The translations under genes were made by a program, and so were the position numbers. A stretch of 64,000 bases of DNA from Triangularia verruculosa (Eukaryota > Ascomycota > Sordariomycetes > Sordariales > Podosporaceae), in NCBI GenBank assembly GCA_033296885.1, contig MU863889.1, positions 186,001 to 250,000 of the forward strand, read 5' to 3'. Within the stretch, counting starts at the first letter, position 1; every line of letters starts with the position of its first letter. The notes beneath the pieces were generated by a model. It searched no databases, had not been told where the DNA came from, and saw only the letters and a list, made by a program, of their open reading frames with translations. Positions 11,671 through 23,617 of this stretch are shown piece after piece.

Positions 11671-13587
11671 ATGAGTCCAAATTTCTGTACTTGCGCTATC
11701 TGCGGATGGCTATTTAATAGTTCACCTCCGTCCTGGTCTAGCGAATTCCGTGGCCGTAAGTACCTATCCTTACTTGCACTTCCAGAGCTGATCCCTAACA
11801 TAAAATGAAAAACCCAGTGGTGACCGACATCGAAGATGGTGTTGAAGGCCCAATCGTGATAACGGGACTTGGCATATACGACGATCCTGACCTAGGCGGT
11901 CTGATCCCTCCCTCTGACCCCAACGCGACCTACCATGACGAAGGCTTTGATATCATGGAGGAAGACTGGCTTACACTCTATCGAAGACACGCCACAGGCG
12001 AAAAAGTCTCCAATGGAAAGCGCGGCTTCGCTATCCACGATGCGTGCTGGCAGCTACTCGGGGAGACAATGTCCCCCGAGCCGGTCCCTCTTGACAGAGT
12101 CTTTCAGGTCCTCGATTCCCTTCCTACCGATAGTATGAGGGGAACTAGTCACCACGTCGATTGGGGCGAGGGATACGGGGTTGACGACGACGAGTATTTC
12201 CCCTGGCAGAATTGCTCCAGGTTGCAGCGGGATCATGAATACCCTCCGTTCAACGCAGACCCGATTGGGATGGACTTGAGCAGAGATACCCACGCGGCTC
12301 GCAAAGCGCGCGAGAATCGTGAGCATATTTTGAAACGTGTTGGAAAGCTGGTGAACAGGATCAAGCTTGATCGCCGAGGCTTCGAGCAGCCTTTAGTGTC
12401 TCCTTGGGACAAAGCTTCTTCATTGGAAGACCAGCGCCGGGTCAGGGTAGCAGGATGTGTAGAAAATGTTGATTTGTGTCGAGCCGGCTGCAGAGAGTTC
12501 TTTCATCAACGTATCAGCATTCCTGAAGATATATCAAAGGTTTCGGTGTCACTTGTGGAGGCTGGGACCTTCAGCTTCATCTCGGGTATATCTCTCTCGA
12601 CCAGCTCAGGTCAGACCATCACACTGGGCCACGTGGATCCTAATCATGGAAACGAGGAGGAGAACTGTACCCACCTGAGTCCTCCTGGATTGAAGGGCTT
12701 TAACATCGCTGTTGGACTCTGTGGGATCCATGCCATACAGTGTGTTGGCTCATCTGAAGTGGCAGATGAGTGGCTGGGTTCTCCAACGAACGCCCCCATT
12801 ACAAGACGCCTGGGAACGGGCAACGGTATCTTGGCTCTTCGATGCGGGTTTGACGTACGTATCGTAACTTTTGAGTCTCTTTTTTAGCAGGTGACATCAG
12901 CTAACACAGTCTCTTTAGGGCTTCCGGCTCATTGATGTAGCTGCAGTACTCAAAGATGGCGGTGTCACCCCAAACCGTGACGATGTTGCCAATCCGGATC
13001 GTCCACTCAGAAATGCCGGCTTGTGGTACCCCCATGCCCCACCCGATCAAGTCAAGCTCAACGGCGGCTTTCACCAACTGGCGAAATTCGTGTCGGGCTT
13101 CCGTCCCATGCAATGGACCCAATTTGGCGGGCCTGGGGGCATCTACCTGAAGAACCTGACCAAAATCACATTCCAAGACTTCGGACGCTTTGTCTTTGAG
13201 TACGATAGTGACGGCATCCCGGAGAAGTGCAGGATGTTTGGTCGAGCACACAAGACTAAGTCGCGGTATCAGCAACGTATTGAATTCGCCATTGACGGTC
13301 CGGGAGGGGAGCGAATTATTGCTATCACTATTCGCCACAGACACTCGGTGTCCAAAGAAGACCGTCACTATGTTGAGGAGGTACTGGGTTCGCTTGAGAT
13401 AACCACCAGCCATGGGAAACGCTTTTACTTTGCCATCGACGACAAGGCCGACAAGTACAGCAAGGTGACTCTCAAGGAGTCGAAGCTTTCGGTCGAGAAA
13501 GGGGATGTTATTACGGGGTTCTATGGGGCGCAAAACGACTGGTCTAGGATTGAGGCGCTTGGGATCATGACAGAGTCGGGGAATTAA
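11671..13587 (+). CDS. DUF7600/F-box-like fungal protein of unknown function
   Basis: Exons 11671-11755, 11818-12854 and 12919-13587 give 596 residues; introns are 62 and 64 bp with CTAAC branch sites. The first exon codes for a Cys-rich start (FCTCAICGWLF) that leads into EFRG and, across the intron, a GLGIYDDP block. The middle has a DWGEGYGVDDDEYFPW block. The C-terminal half carries a CRAGCREFFHQRISIPEDI block, a beta-rich jelly-roll-like part and ends GFYGAQNDWSRIEALGIMTE. I recognise this order from a large ascomycete family often annotated as F-box or DUF7600 proteins. The F-box that many members carry between the halves is not evident here; that position is a charged stretch at about 185-240. 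No biochemical role is known to me. It is followed on the same strand by NLR-type genes. Confidence 0.7.
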
Positions 13588-14033
13588 CTACCTTCGGTGG
13601 TGAAGATTTCAAAGGGAGATTGATAGCTTCGAAGTCCAATTGACTAGGTAAGGTATCTTTCAAGGCCTTTTTTCACTTCGCAGTGCTAATTTCTTTTATC
13701 CACAACAGGTGAGGGCGTAGATACCATACTATGCAAGTTGGTCACTGAATGGGTTCACTGGCTGTGAGAACATCAAGCAGATTTCCCTTGGCCAATCATT
13801 TTCTCCCCTGTTGCTATGATGTTGCACGTTGCCGCCTGGTTGTGGCTGCCTTTTGACTGCAGCTCAATTTTCGGCCCGAGTGAGGGGCAGGAGCGCGAAC
13901 CGAGACGGTAGGTACCTTGCACTGTCGATGTTGCGCGCATCTAAGCTCCCGTGGCTCTTCAGATCATTATTTCCTGCCTCCCAGGCTTGCATATTGAGGA
14001 TCTGGAGCCCCAAACACCTCACGAATTGCCAAC
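13588..14033. other. Intergenic, promoter of the NACHT gene
   Basis: About 450 bp. It contains a CGGTAGGTACCTTGC motif near 13905. No gene was seen. Confidence 0.4.
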
Positions 14034-17000
14034 ATGGACCCCGTCACTTCCATCGGTCTGGTATCAGCCATCCTGTCCTTCGTTACCTTTGGCTCTAAAC
14101 TTGTCAAAGGCGGGGTCGAAATACATCGTGAGGGCAACCTGGCAGAAAATGCCACATTGGAAGATGCTATCACCAGGATGGATTCCTTCCATTCACGGCT
14201 GCTTCTTGAGGATCTCCCTGCAACCAAGACGTTGTCGGATGACGAAAAAGATCTGCGCCATCTCGCTGAGGACTGCCACAAGATCTCCTCCGATCTCTTG
14301 CGCCTTCTCAAGACCATGAAACCAAGAAACTCGAAGGGCCTGCAAACTGCCTGGGGAACTGTTTCAGCGTCATGGAAGAGCATCATTCATGCCAAGGACA
14401 AAGCAGAGTTGGAAGGAAGGCTGGATAAGTGCTATGGTCGTCTCACCACGATTCTGGTTTGGTCTACCAAGTTCAGCATCGACAGCTTGATATCATCCGC
14501 TCACGGGAACTCGGCCAAGTTGAATCAGATTCAAACAAGCATCGACCAGTTAAAGCAAGCCCAACAGGAATCGACTTTGGCTATGTCTGCGGATGCGAAG
14601 GTCCAACAAAAAATGGATGATCTTCAGGAGGGTATCAAGCACCAAATTTACCATGCTCGCGTGTTGCAAGCCCTCCGCTATAGCGGGATGAATAACCGTA
14701 AGGATGGCCTCAGTCAGCGTGCTGCCGAGATTAATGCTCGGCAAAAGGATTTTGGTGGTCCGTTCCGGTGGATTTGTGAAGACGAAGTGGTCGAAGATGC
14801 TTCGGACAATGATGAAGAACGTGCCATGAAACGCGATGCAAGGAGGAAATTCGCTACTTGGTTGTCGTCCGACAGTGGCATATTTCATGTTGCCGGCAAG
14901 TTTGGATCGGGGAAGTCGACGCTGATGCAAATTCTGTTTCATCACCCTTCGACGCAAGCAGCATTGGAGAGATGGGCCGGTAAGTTTTCCCTCAGGCCTT
15001 CTTTTGACAGCAGTGACTAATCTCAGCAGGGCCTCGCACGCTTGTCAGGGTCAACTACTTCTTTTCCACGGTTATTGGCGGTGCCCAGCAGCAACTCGTA
15101 GGGCTGACCAAAACTCTGCTACACGATATCCTTCAATGCTGCCCTGACTTGACACCTATTCTTCTTCCGGAGGCTTGGAATGAGGCCAAGACGCTTCCAC
15201 GGGAAGCCGCTGTTCCGGTTTCGCAGGTAGATGGCGCGACCGCTATGCGGGCCCTAAATCGCGTCTTCCATGGTGCTCTGAATGGGACTAGGAGTTTTTG
15301 CGTCTTTATTGACGGTCTCGACGAATATAAAGACCAGGATGGATGGGATCAAGCCGATTTGGTTGATCTGCTTCACCAGTGGGCGCCCGCAGGGCAGTCC
15401 AATGTCAAGCTGTGTGTTGCGAGCAGGGAGGAGACGGCCTTCTTCAACAAATTTTGCCCTGATCTCACCATCCGGCTGCATGAGCTTACCAGGTACGACA
15501 TGGAACGGTTTGTGGAGGAGCGGTTACGAAAGATTCGGGATGCAGGTCTCAAGCAGAGACTGATACGTCAGATTCCTCAAAAGGCCGAAGGTGTTTTTCT
15601 CTGGACTCAGCTTGTGGTTGGCGAGATACGAGAAGATCTTGAAATGGGTGATGGGATTGAACTCGACATGAATTTACTTGACCGCTTTCCGGCTGGTCTG
15701 CGGCCACTTCTCGACAGAACGGTCGCCTCAATCTCCGAAAGATATCGTCGCAAGGCCTACCTAGTCTTCGCCATTTTGCCAATGATGGAGCGGCACATGA
15801 TTCCTTGCTCTGCTGTTGCACTCTCCTTTATAAATGAATACTGCAAGGATTCAGAATTTGCGTATACACTGAATCCTCCGGAATGGGAGACCCAACTGGA
15901 GGCAGTCGATCAGATTATGGTCCTGGATGCCGGTGATGCCCGCGTCAAGAGCGCCAGTACTCAGTTTAGGGCCTGGTGCAAGGGGCTCGTAGAATCATCG
16001 ATCGTTCGTCCGGGTCTTACAGCGCGCAGTAACTGGCAGATGATGTACGGTGCCCGTTATCCATCAGTCTTCCGGTTGCATCAAGTCTTTTTCTCCCACA
16101 GATCAATCTCAGAGTACTTTGTGGAAGCGGTCGTTCAGGAAACTCTGCTCAAGGCAGGAGTCACTGGGGCTATGGTAGCCGATGCAATCTCGCAGATCCT
16201 GCTCGCCGAGTTCTGCCACCGCGGTCCTTTTTCAAATGTGACTTATGGAGGGTGGGTAGGCCTGTTGCTTTTTCTGCGTCACAAGTTTTCCTTGGACAGC
16301 CCACCATTCCTGTTCTTGGATCGGCTTCAGCATGTAATGAGCTGCAGAAAAGTGGCGATTCTGTTTTCCCGTACCGAGCACATTAATCGGAGGCGAGAAC
16401 TGAGCCCCCTTTGGGATGAGTTACACCCTCGTGGCCAGGTCCTTGTAGAGCGTGACTGCATCGGAACTGTCGTAATGGGAGAAGTCACAGACATTCCATG
16501 GTGGGATGACAAAATATTTCTCTGGGGGCCGTTTTTTACCGCAATCGAGTTTAACAACTACGAGTATCCAAGGTGGAAAATGGAGAATGACAACAACTTT
16601 CTCCAAGATAAGTTCAGAATCACTGCGACAGTTTACCTCGCCATTCAAGCCAGCCACGCACTCAAGTTTCGCTGCGGAGCCGACACAAAAGCATCTCAAG
16701 CTCTCGATTTTAATCCAGCAGATCATCAGCACTGCAACTTCTTAGAAGCAGTCATGACAAGATATCAGCACACCCTCTACACCCAGACAACGTTCGAACC
16801 CATGGACAGGTCATATTACAAGAAGCTGTTGCGACGCGATGTGTATAAAGCAGGATCTTCTGAGACGCATTTGAATATCTGGCAGCATTACATCATTTGG
16901 CAGTTCACAGAAACACTTCGACGACATGCCAAAACAGAACCTATTAGGAGCTCGCAAACTGAGGAGGCAGCTCGTCGTAAGAGGCTACTCTGTCTTTATG

Positions 17001-17595
17001 TTACTATCAGCCGCACAGTGGAGATCTTTCTTCGACTTGGAGCCAATCCCAGGCTGCTCATTACCTCGGAGAGCCGGGAAGACTGTGAGTCTAGGCTGGG
17101 CGAGGAAAAGCCAGAATGCCGCGTACTCATCTTTGAGTTCGGCGATGAAGAGAACCAAACCACTCAAGAAGTTCACCATCAAGAGCTATGGGACGATGGA
17201 CTTATTCATTTTTCTGTCAATAAACGGCCCATTTCTTTACGAGACTGGATCCAGCGGTTCCCAGACATTGTTCCGAACAAGACGGCCGTTCTTGCCATGA
17301 TTGACCAGAAAATATCCGAAGATCAGCAGAAGCCGAAGGCATTAACTCAAAAGAGGGTCTATAATACGAGTTTAGACATACCAGAGGAGACAGATGATGG
17401 CTCGGAGGAAACGCAAGGAGACAAAGCAAACCAGGGACAAGCCCTCCAGACTATGGCGCCTCGAAATATGCTAATGGGTTATCTTTTATCCTTCTTTCTA
17501 GGTAAGTACCTACCAACGTTACCTCGATCGCCAAAGTCTTGCTAATGTACTACGAAGGAGCCTTCTTAACAGCTTTGGCTGCCATCTTTCTCTGA
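14034..17595 (+). CDS. NACHT NLR-like protein with N-terminal helical domain and C-terminal membrane helix
   Basis: Exons 14034-14979, 15030-17501 and 17558-17595 give 1151 residues. Residues 1-40 form a hydrophobic first helix (SIGLVSAILSFVTFGSKLV) of the kind that opens fungal Helo-like/Fungal_N domains; a helical region runs to about 200. The NACHT P-loop (GKFGSGKST) is at 288-296, split from the rest of the NTPase by intron 1. Walker B (FCVFIDGLDEY) is at about 405-415, with the sensor-like LCVASREE at 442-449. The family couples non-self recognition to cell death. No WD40, ankyrin or TPR repeats follow the NACHT. After a long alpha-helical region, intron 2 (56 bp, GTAAGT) joins LLSFFLG to AFLTALAAIFL and a stop, so the protein ends in about 20 hydrophobic residues. 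Without splicing the end would be KYLPTLPRSPKSC. Confidence 0.85.
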
Positions 17596-18125
17596 AAGCA
17601 TGTAGTCTGGACTTGATATCAGTATGGACTCTCTCAGTTCCTATGATAGAAGCGCCGCGAGAACACGTATGTCTGTCCATATTTTCCCGTCCTAGCCAAC
17701 ATTGAAGGAGCGTTGATTACGGCTGTTCTGATCGTGAGATCTGAGATCTACTGAAGAACTGCAAGGATTACTCTGAGCCAATCGTTGCAGCCACTTGTTT
17801 CACAGAGGCTTCCTGCAGACCTACCATCTATTGTGGCCTGCCCATTCGCCACTGATCTGGATGCCTTATGAACTGCCTTATGCAACTACTTGCCCTCGGC
17901 CCGGGTGCACCGACGTGGCAGCTTTTGGTCAGCCCCATCAAAGGCGGGGTCGAGATGCTCCACGAGGCAGTGTTGTGCTCCCCGAGAAGCTCTTTTGCCT
18001 CCATTTTCCGTCGCGTTCAACTTGGAGTCCCATCGTCTTTTGTAGCTTCCCGCTCTCCGAAGAGATTCCCAGCACTCTTTCCGTCACCGTCGCGTTGACT
18101 GCTTCTATTTACGCGAACCAGCGAC
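17596..18125. other. Intergenic, with a short relic of the upstream NLR N-terminus
   Basis: A 16-base identity (TCAAAGGCGGGGTCGA at 17938-17953 and 14104-14119) sits in about 45 bp of roughly 70% similarity. In a matching frame it reads IKGGVEMLHEA, against VKGGVEIHREG in the NLR. This suggests the remains of a second Helo-like first exon. Confidence 0.5.
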
Positions 18126-21013
18126 ATGGCTGAGGCCATAGGACTAACTGCCAGCGCCATAGCAATCGCGGCCTTTGCTGGACAACTGGCACAGGGGGCA
18201 GCATTTCTTTACAACATCGCCCACACCTACAAAGATGCCCCGAAGGAGATTCAAAGGCTCTCTGACGAGATTGGAGCCATGGGATCTATTCTCACCAACA
18301 TCGAAGCAACTTTTAACAACCCGACCGCAACTCCAGATCCCGACCTGAGTCTCGCACTCAGGCTCTGCGAAAACGTCATCAACGGCCTGACGCAGGATCT
18401 TGCCAAACTGGGGACAACGCAAATCAAGAAAGCGCGGAAAAGGGTCTTGAAGAGGTTCAAAGCTTCTTTGCGCCTTTCAGATCTTGCTAAACACGCCGCT
18501 GCATTGGAACGAGCGAAATCTACGCTATTGCAATGCTGTGCAGGAAAGTCATGGTACGTTTTGTGACACGCTGATGGGGGTGAGTCGATGAAGATGGTCA
18601 ACTTCTAATAATGATGATTAACACAGGACCGTGCAAGTCGCCAATTCTGCAACTTTACAGGCAGTTCAAGCCTCAGTCGATGGCGTCGGCCAAGCTGTTG
18701 CTAACGCCAGACAAGCCGTCACTGATACAACGCAAGCCGTTAAGGCCCTAGAACAACCGCTCTCCAGAATAGAGCTTGCAGCCGTTGGAACGCAACAGTC
18801 TCTGGCAGCAGTAATTGAGTCGAACGCGCGGGTCGAAGAATGTCAGCTCAAAACGTACACCATTGTTGACAGGCTGGAGTCAGAAACCCTCAGTCTTAGG
18901 CAAGAATTCGTGCTGGCAGTGAAGTCCATCTCCCAAGATATCGCCAACCAACTCAAGAACAGCAATTCAGAAATGAAGGAGGCCATAACCCACGATTTGG
19001 AGCAGGCCATCACCTACGCGTCTCAAGAGCTGGGGGGGGAAATTTGTCAGGACCGAGCCCAAAATCATTCGCTCAGCACAACACAAACACAAATCTCGAA
19101 CAGCCAACCACGTTTCTCGAGTAATCTACAGCCTCAAAAAACAGACTTGCAAGCTTCTTCAGCTAGCCGCTGGGTCAGAAAGTCATCCACCATCACATGG
19201 AACCGTACGGCAAGATATACGCTATTTGGCACTTTGATTGCCCAAACGGTCAACACTTCTTATACTCGCGCCTCTTCTGGTAAAACCAACGATAAGGAGG
19301 AGGATCTCATGATCAGGAGCGAATCACAGACTACCATCACCTTTCTGCCCGCGCCATGGCTTTCCTGGGCGGGTGCGAAGTTCCAGTATGGCGCTATCGT
19401 TCGTCCAGCCCCAAAATGGAGTCTCCGGGCCGTCAATGTGATATCGGAGGATTCGGAGATTTTTACTGCCTTGAAAGATCTGGACGTCTTTTGTGTTCGC
19501 GATTTATTCGATTCTGGCCAAGCTTCGCCATTTGACGTTGATGACGGAGGGAGAAACCTCCTCGGACATCTAGCCTTGGGATCTAGGGTAAGTAATGTCA
19601 TGTCGATATGGCACCCCGATAGTCTACCTACCTATAGAACTTAACTGGATTTGAAGATATTAGACAAGAACGCAGTCCTGCCACCAAAAGCGCAGATTGA
19701 CGATAGACTAGAGTTGTTTGAAGTGCTCCTGGAAATGCTTCTCAGTTATGGAGTAGATGCCAGTGAATTTGATCTTCATGAATAGTAAGCCTCATTAGTA
19801 CCTTATATCGCCAACCGCGCTTCATTATGCTAACGCAACCTTCTTCTCAAGTAACCCCCTGATTTTGGTTATGAGTTGTTGGTTTGAATATAAGGCTGAT
19901 GTTGGCGAACTATATAACGACAAACTTCAGCATATTTTAAACAGACTATTGCGTAGCGCAAGGTCAGACCCACTAGTGAGTTGGGCCGGCATCTCTGCGG
20001 TCGCAGATCTCGACAGTTATTACACCCTCGAGGAATTTCCCAATGATACCTCTGGTAGACAGGTGAGAGAGATAGCATCGAGCACGATCCGGGTGCTGCT
20101 TGCGCAAGATGTGTGGGAATGGGAATTGCCTTGGGCAAATCCTGAACAAGTCACCCTCGCATGCAGTCTCGGGTACAATGCCTTCCCTAAGAGCGTGAGG
20201 TTCTTTGTCGGCTTTTGGGTAACAAGTACCCACGAGCAGGCCATGAGTTATCTGGAGCGAAAAAAGGTTCTAATTGATAGCCTCATCCAGAATAGTGGCG
20301 AACTAAGACTAAGGCATTCTGCCTGGGAAAAGGCACTTCATGCCACGATTCATGGCGGAGCAGAAGTCATCGCGTTGCTATCTGAGCATGACCGCGGCGC
20401 CCACAGGGCTCCATGGTTGCGCCACCGCTTCCGAAAACTCGTATTGGTGCGAAAACATATGCTCTATACCCTGACGCTACTTTTGCGTCTGGGGGGAAAG
20501 GCGCTGGCGGATCCCCAGCTTCTGGACAGAGTCTCAGAACATGCCGAAAGCCATAACGCGCGGACTTTCTTCGCTTGGAGCACAGCGTTGAAGAAAGCGG
20601 GACAAAGCTTTGGCCATGTTCCACCCGAGCAATGTTTTAGTCGATCATCAGACGAGGTAGACGAGGTAGACGAGGTAGACGAGTGGGAAACCGAAAGGTC
20701 AGTTGCATCGGACTCGGATTCTGGCTGGGAGACTGTGGAGGAATGGGAGGAGGGCTACTCCGTGAAAACCGCCATTGACAGGGAAAAGCAAGAGGACTAT
20801 GGTGACAACCTAGAAGTCTGCTCGTGTGGCCGACAAAAGCATCGGGGCGACGACATTGACTTCAACTATGACGAGGAATACTGGGAGCATGTTTACAGCC
20901 GGATTGAAACGTCAAATTATGATTCGCCACCAAAGGTGTCGAAGTCAGACACGTTGAAGAGGCTGAAAGCTGCGGCCAGTGCAGCTCGGGATTTCATATC
21001 GTATATAACCTAA
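18126..21013 (+). CDS. Helo-like/Fungal_N domain protein with degenerate ankyrin-like region
   Basis: Exons 18126-18553, 18627-19587, 19657-19784 and 19852-21013 give 892 residues; introns are 67-73 bp. Residues 1-140 match the fungal N-terminal STAND class (AIGLTASAIAIAAFAGQLAQ, then DAPKEIQRLSDEIGAM). A heptad-like coiled coil follows at 150-260. Residues 330-420 resemble the block that precedes ankyrin repeats in many such proteins (TLFGTLIAQT; TITFLPAPWLSW; VRDLFDSGQASPFDVDDGGRNLLGHLA), giving one clear ankyrin-like repeat; the remainder is helical and diverged. There is no P-loop. The C-terminal part has a DEVDEVDEVDEWE acidic repeat and a CSCGRQKH motif. It is probably an effector or regulator in the same allorecognition-like island as the NACHT gene, inferred from domain class and position only. 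Confidence 0.8.
20654..20683 (+). repeat. 9-bp tandem repeat coding for DEV
   Basis: GACGAGGTA is repeated three times and then continues into GACGAGTGG, inside the Helo-like gene. Slippage would change length without a frameshift. Confidence 0.85.
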
Positions 21014-21100
21014 GCTCAGAGCCGGTCGAAACATGTTCAAGCAGATAGATGAGGAATGAGGTATCTGGGATTTGTCATCAAATATCACGTCATCGTATCC

Positions 21101-21770
21101 CTAAGACTCTTCCAACCCAGCTCGCCCGGTAACAGCCTCATTGTCCTCCCTAGCCACATTAAGTTGGGCCGACAGCAACCGTTCAACCTCTCCAACATCC
21201 TCATCATCCATATCCTCCCATTCTTGAGACTCACCGGAAGCATCGGACAATCTCGACACCCCCTTCAATTCCTGCCGACCTCTCCCCGAAGCATCCGTCA
21301 TTTGTTGCACCTTCGTCACATCCAATTTGACGTCTCTTGTGCCACCATGCCTCGCACTCCTCCATGAGCATGAGTATCATCATTCCACCGATCAATACCT
21401 TCAGGCTCGCCCGTACAACTGTGAAGATATAAGGCAGTGCCGCAGCGGACAGGATGGTGCCAAAAATTATCATCACTCCTAATCTTCGGTTTCTGGCGGT
21501 GCCGTCTGACGGCCATTGACACCACATGAGGATTGTGAAGAGGAAGGGTAGACTCATGGCGAGTAGGATCGTGCCGATGGGCAGTACTAGAAATATCATC
21601 CGTTTCCTGGGCAAGCTTGGTGAGCTTTTGAGGAAGTCGAGGGGGGAGTCTGTTGCGGAAGGCCCTAAGTTGGCGGCGGGGGCTGCCATGGCGGTGAACG
21701 GTACGAACCAGGGCAGAAATGGCTGACCGAGGGAACAATGGGCACGCAGGGATGGTTGCGGCTGGGGCAA
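21101..21770 (-). CDS. Small multi-pass membrane protein, C-terminus ambiguous
   Basis: From the likely ATG at 21690 (MAAPAANLGPS) the frame encodes three hydrophobic segments: FLVLPIGTILLAMSLPFLFT, VMIIFGTILSAAALPYIFTV and VLIGGMMILMLM. It then reads ECEAWWHKRRQ. The frame runs to a stop at about 21231. From 21325 to 21101 a second frame is open and codes for an acidic, well-composed tail (RLSDASGESQEWEDMDDEDV...). Either the tail is joined by an intron I could not place confidently, or a frameshift has occurred. The start further up (21770) would add a Pro-rich stretch. I do not recognise the family. It is divergent from the next membrane-protein gene. Confidence 0.45.
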
Positions 21771-22307
21771 TGATGACGAAGGAATGGAAGGTGAATTTCT
21801 GGACCAGGAGGATCCTCACACCGTGTCTCGATGCCCGACTTCTCCAAGCCAGTATTAACTTTTGAAGCTACCTTATCTTACGCCACCTCGGTGTTCCGCG
21901 CAGTGTGGATGAATCAGATAGTGAACCAGCCGCGTAAGTAAATATAGGACCGCTAGGCCAAACACGCTCCTCGAAGATATCATAAGACCCAAGGAGGGCA
22001 GCAAGGGTCTTCAAAGATGACAGACACCGAGGCCTTCAGAGATTGCCAAAGTGCAGTCACTATCGCCTCATAGGTAGGTACCTACCTGCCTTATCAGGAC
22101 CTTCAAAGGTATAATCCGTGATGACAATGTGGCACCAAACCTTACAACGCCCCCTTTTTCGCCATGCACAGGATCCCACAATAATTTATAAGGTACGGTG
22201 TCCAGGCACCACAACGTTTGCCGTTTTCTCTTCTTTCATCCGATGAACCCGCCAGCGCACCACAACCAGAACCTGTATCTCTCGCTTTTCACGACATCCC
22301 ACCCACA
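21771..22307. promoter_or_regulatory. Divergent promoter region between two small membrane-protein genes
   Basis: It contains a perfect palindrome TAGGTAGGTACCTACCT at about 22071-22087. TTTATAAGG at 22185-22193 is a likely TATA box, about 120 bp before the ATG at 22308. Confidence 0.5.
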
Positions 22308-23078
22308 ATGTCCAGCATCCACAGTGAATTGGCGGCCTTAATCTGGAGCCAGATGCTCCCCTGGATCCTCTACCCCACTGCAGCAGTCTTCGTCGGCCTC
22401 TACCTCTATTCCCTCGGTCTCGCAATAATCATCGTCGTTGAATATCTTACTTTACTGGCACTTCCGGGTGTCTTCATCCCAGACAACAACCAAGAAGACG
22501 ACAACGAAGATGAGGAGCAAGACGACAATATTGATAGCCAGCCTGAGAAGTCCAAGGAAGATGGGGAAGACGACGGACGAAAGACTGGGTTCCGCCCCAA
22601 TCACCGAGCACCCACGAGATACCCTAGATTCCTCACCATCAACACCGCCGTAGACGAAGATGAGCAGACTTCCGACTCAAACCCCGCTGACACGCCATCG
22701 CCCTCCACTGGGCACTTCAATCCCAACCATCAGCAAGACAACCGCGAGCAACCTTTCGGTGAGGAGAAAGCCGAGCTCCTTGGCGACTCAACAAAGAAGC
22801 AGGGCGCATCCCCTGCCAAACCCAGCAACCCGTGCAAACACCTTGATGACGCCCTCGAGCAGTGGCGCCAAGACAAAATTGAGCTTTACCACACCAAAAT
22901 GCAAAACGAGCACCTGATGGATGCGATCATGAAGCATGAAATTAGAGAGAGTGTTGTGGCGGACCAGTTGAGTGTTTCCGATAGGAAGCTTGGGAGTTAT
23001 GAAGAGGTTGAGGATGACCACATTTATAGCGAGCTGGGTTATTCTCCTCGTCCAGGGGAGAGAACATGGAGTTTGTGA
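22308..23078 (+). CDS. Small membrane protein with acidic, disordered tail, unknown
   Basis: 256 residues, no intron. The frame opens at 22218, but the ATG at 22308 (CACAATGTCC context) begins a compact MSSIHSELAALIW start. Two hydrophobic helices follow: MLPWILYPTAAVFVGLYLYSL and AIIIVVEYLTLLALPGVFI. The rest is highly charged and probably disordered (Glu/Asp-rich 65-90; Ser/Pro/Asp-rich 120-170), with a helical stretch near 190-235. I do not recognise a family. Its neighbour on the other strand is also a small multi-pass protein. Confidence 0.6.
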   Translation: MSSIHSELAALIWSQMLPWILYPTAAVFVGLYLYSLGLAIIIVVEYLTLLALPGVFIPDNNQEDDNEDEEQDDNIDSQPEKSKEDGEDDGRKTGFRPNHRAPTRYPRFLTINTAVDEDEQTSDSNPADTPSPSTGHFNPNHQQDNREQPFGEEKAELLGDSTKKQGASPAKPSNPCKHLDDALEQWRQDKIELYHTKMQNEHLMDAIMKHEIRESVVADQLSVSDRKLGSYEEVEDDHIYSELGYSPRPGERTWSL

Positions 23079-23617
23079 CAGGAAAATAAGGGAAGATGTT
23101 AGATAGGCGGGTGGGTGGCTTTTTTGGCTATGGCGTGGAGAAAAGGAGTTGGACCGCTACCTGGTAACCATTGTCCTGAACTATAGAGTCATTGTGCCTG
23201 GATAGATAGTCTATAGTGGTTGGGGAATCGTCTATACGCACCAAACGATGGTTAACCGTCGAACATAGTACAAGGACTCAGGACGGGACCTGAAGCGAAT
23301 TGGTATGCTTTCGTGACAGCTCGAGAGGCCCTTGAACTAGGTAGGTAAGTAGGTACCTACTGGCCCATACATACATTGCAGTTCGAAACCTTTGTTGCCA
23401 GGTTCGCTCCTAAATTGGTAGGTACTACTTATATTGTGTTTGTAAATAGAGAATGGACGAACAGCAAGTCCTAATGCATAATGTCGTCAGCAGATGTAAG
23501 GTACCCTCTTGAAATTGCTACCAACATCTATCGAGTTGTATCACCACAATAACTCCTTCATAAATGCCATACTCCAATGACCCTAACCGTCAACAATAGC
23601 CCTCTTAACCCAGAGAA
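23079..23617. other. Intergenic with TAGGTACCTA-type motifs
   Basis: It holds clustered TAGGTA/GGTACC strings at 23337-23360 and 23418-23427. No gene was seen. Confidence 0.5.
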
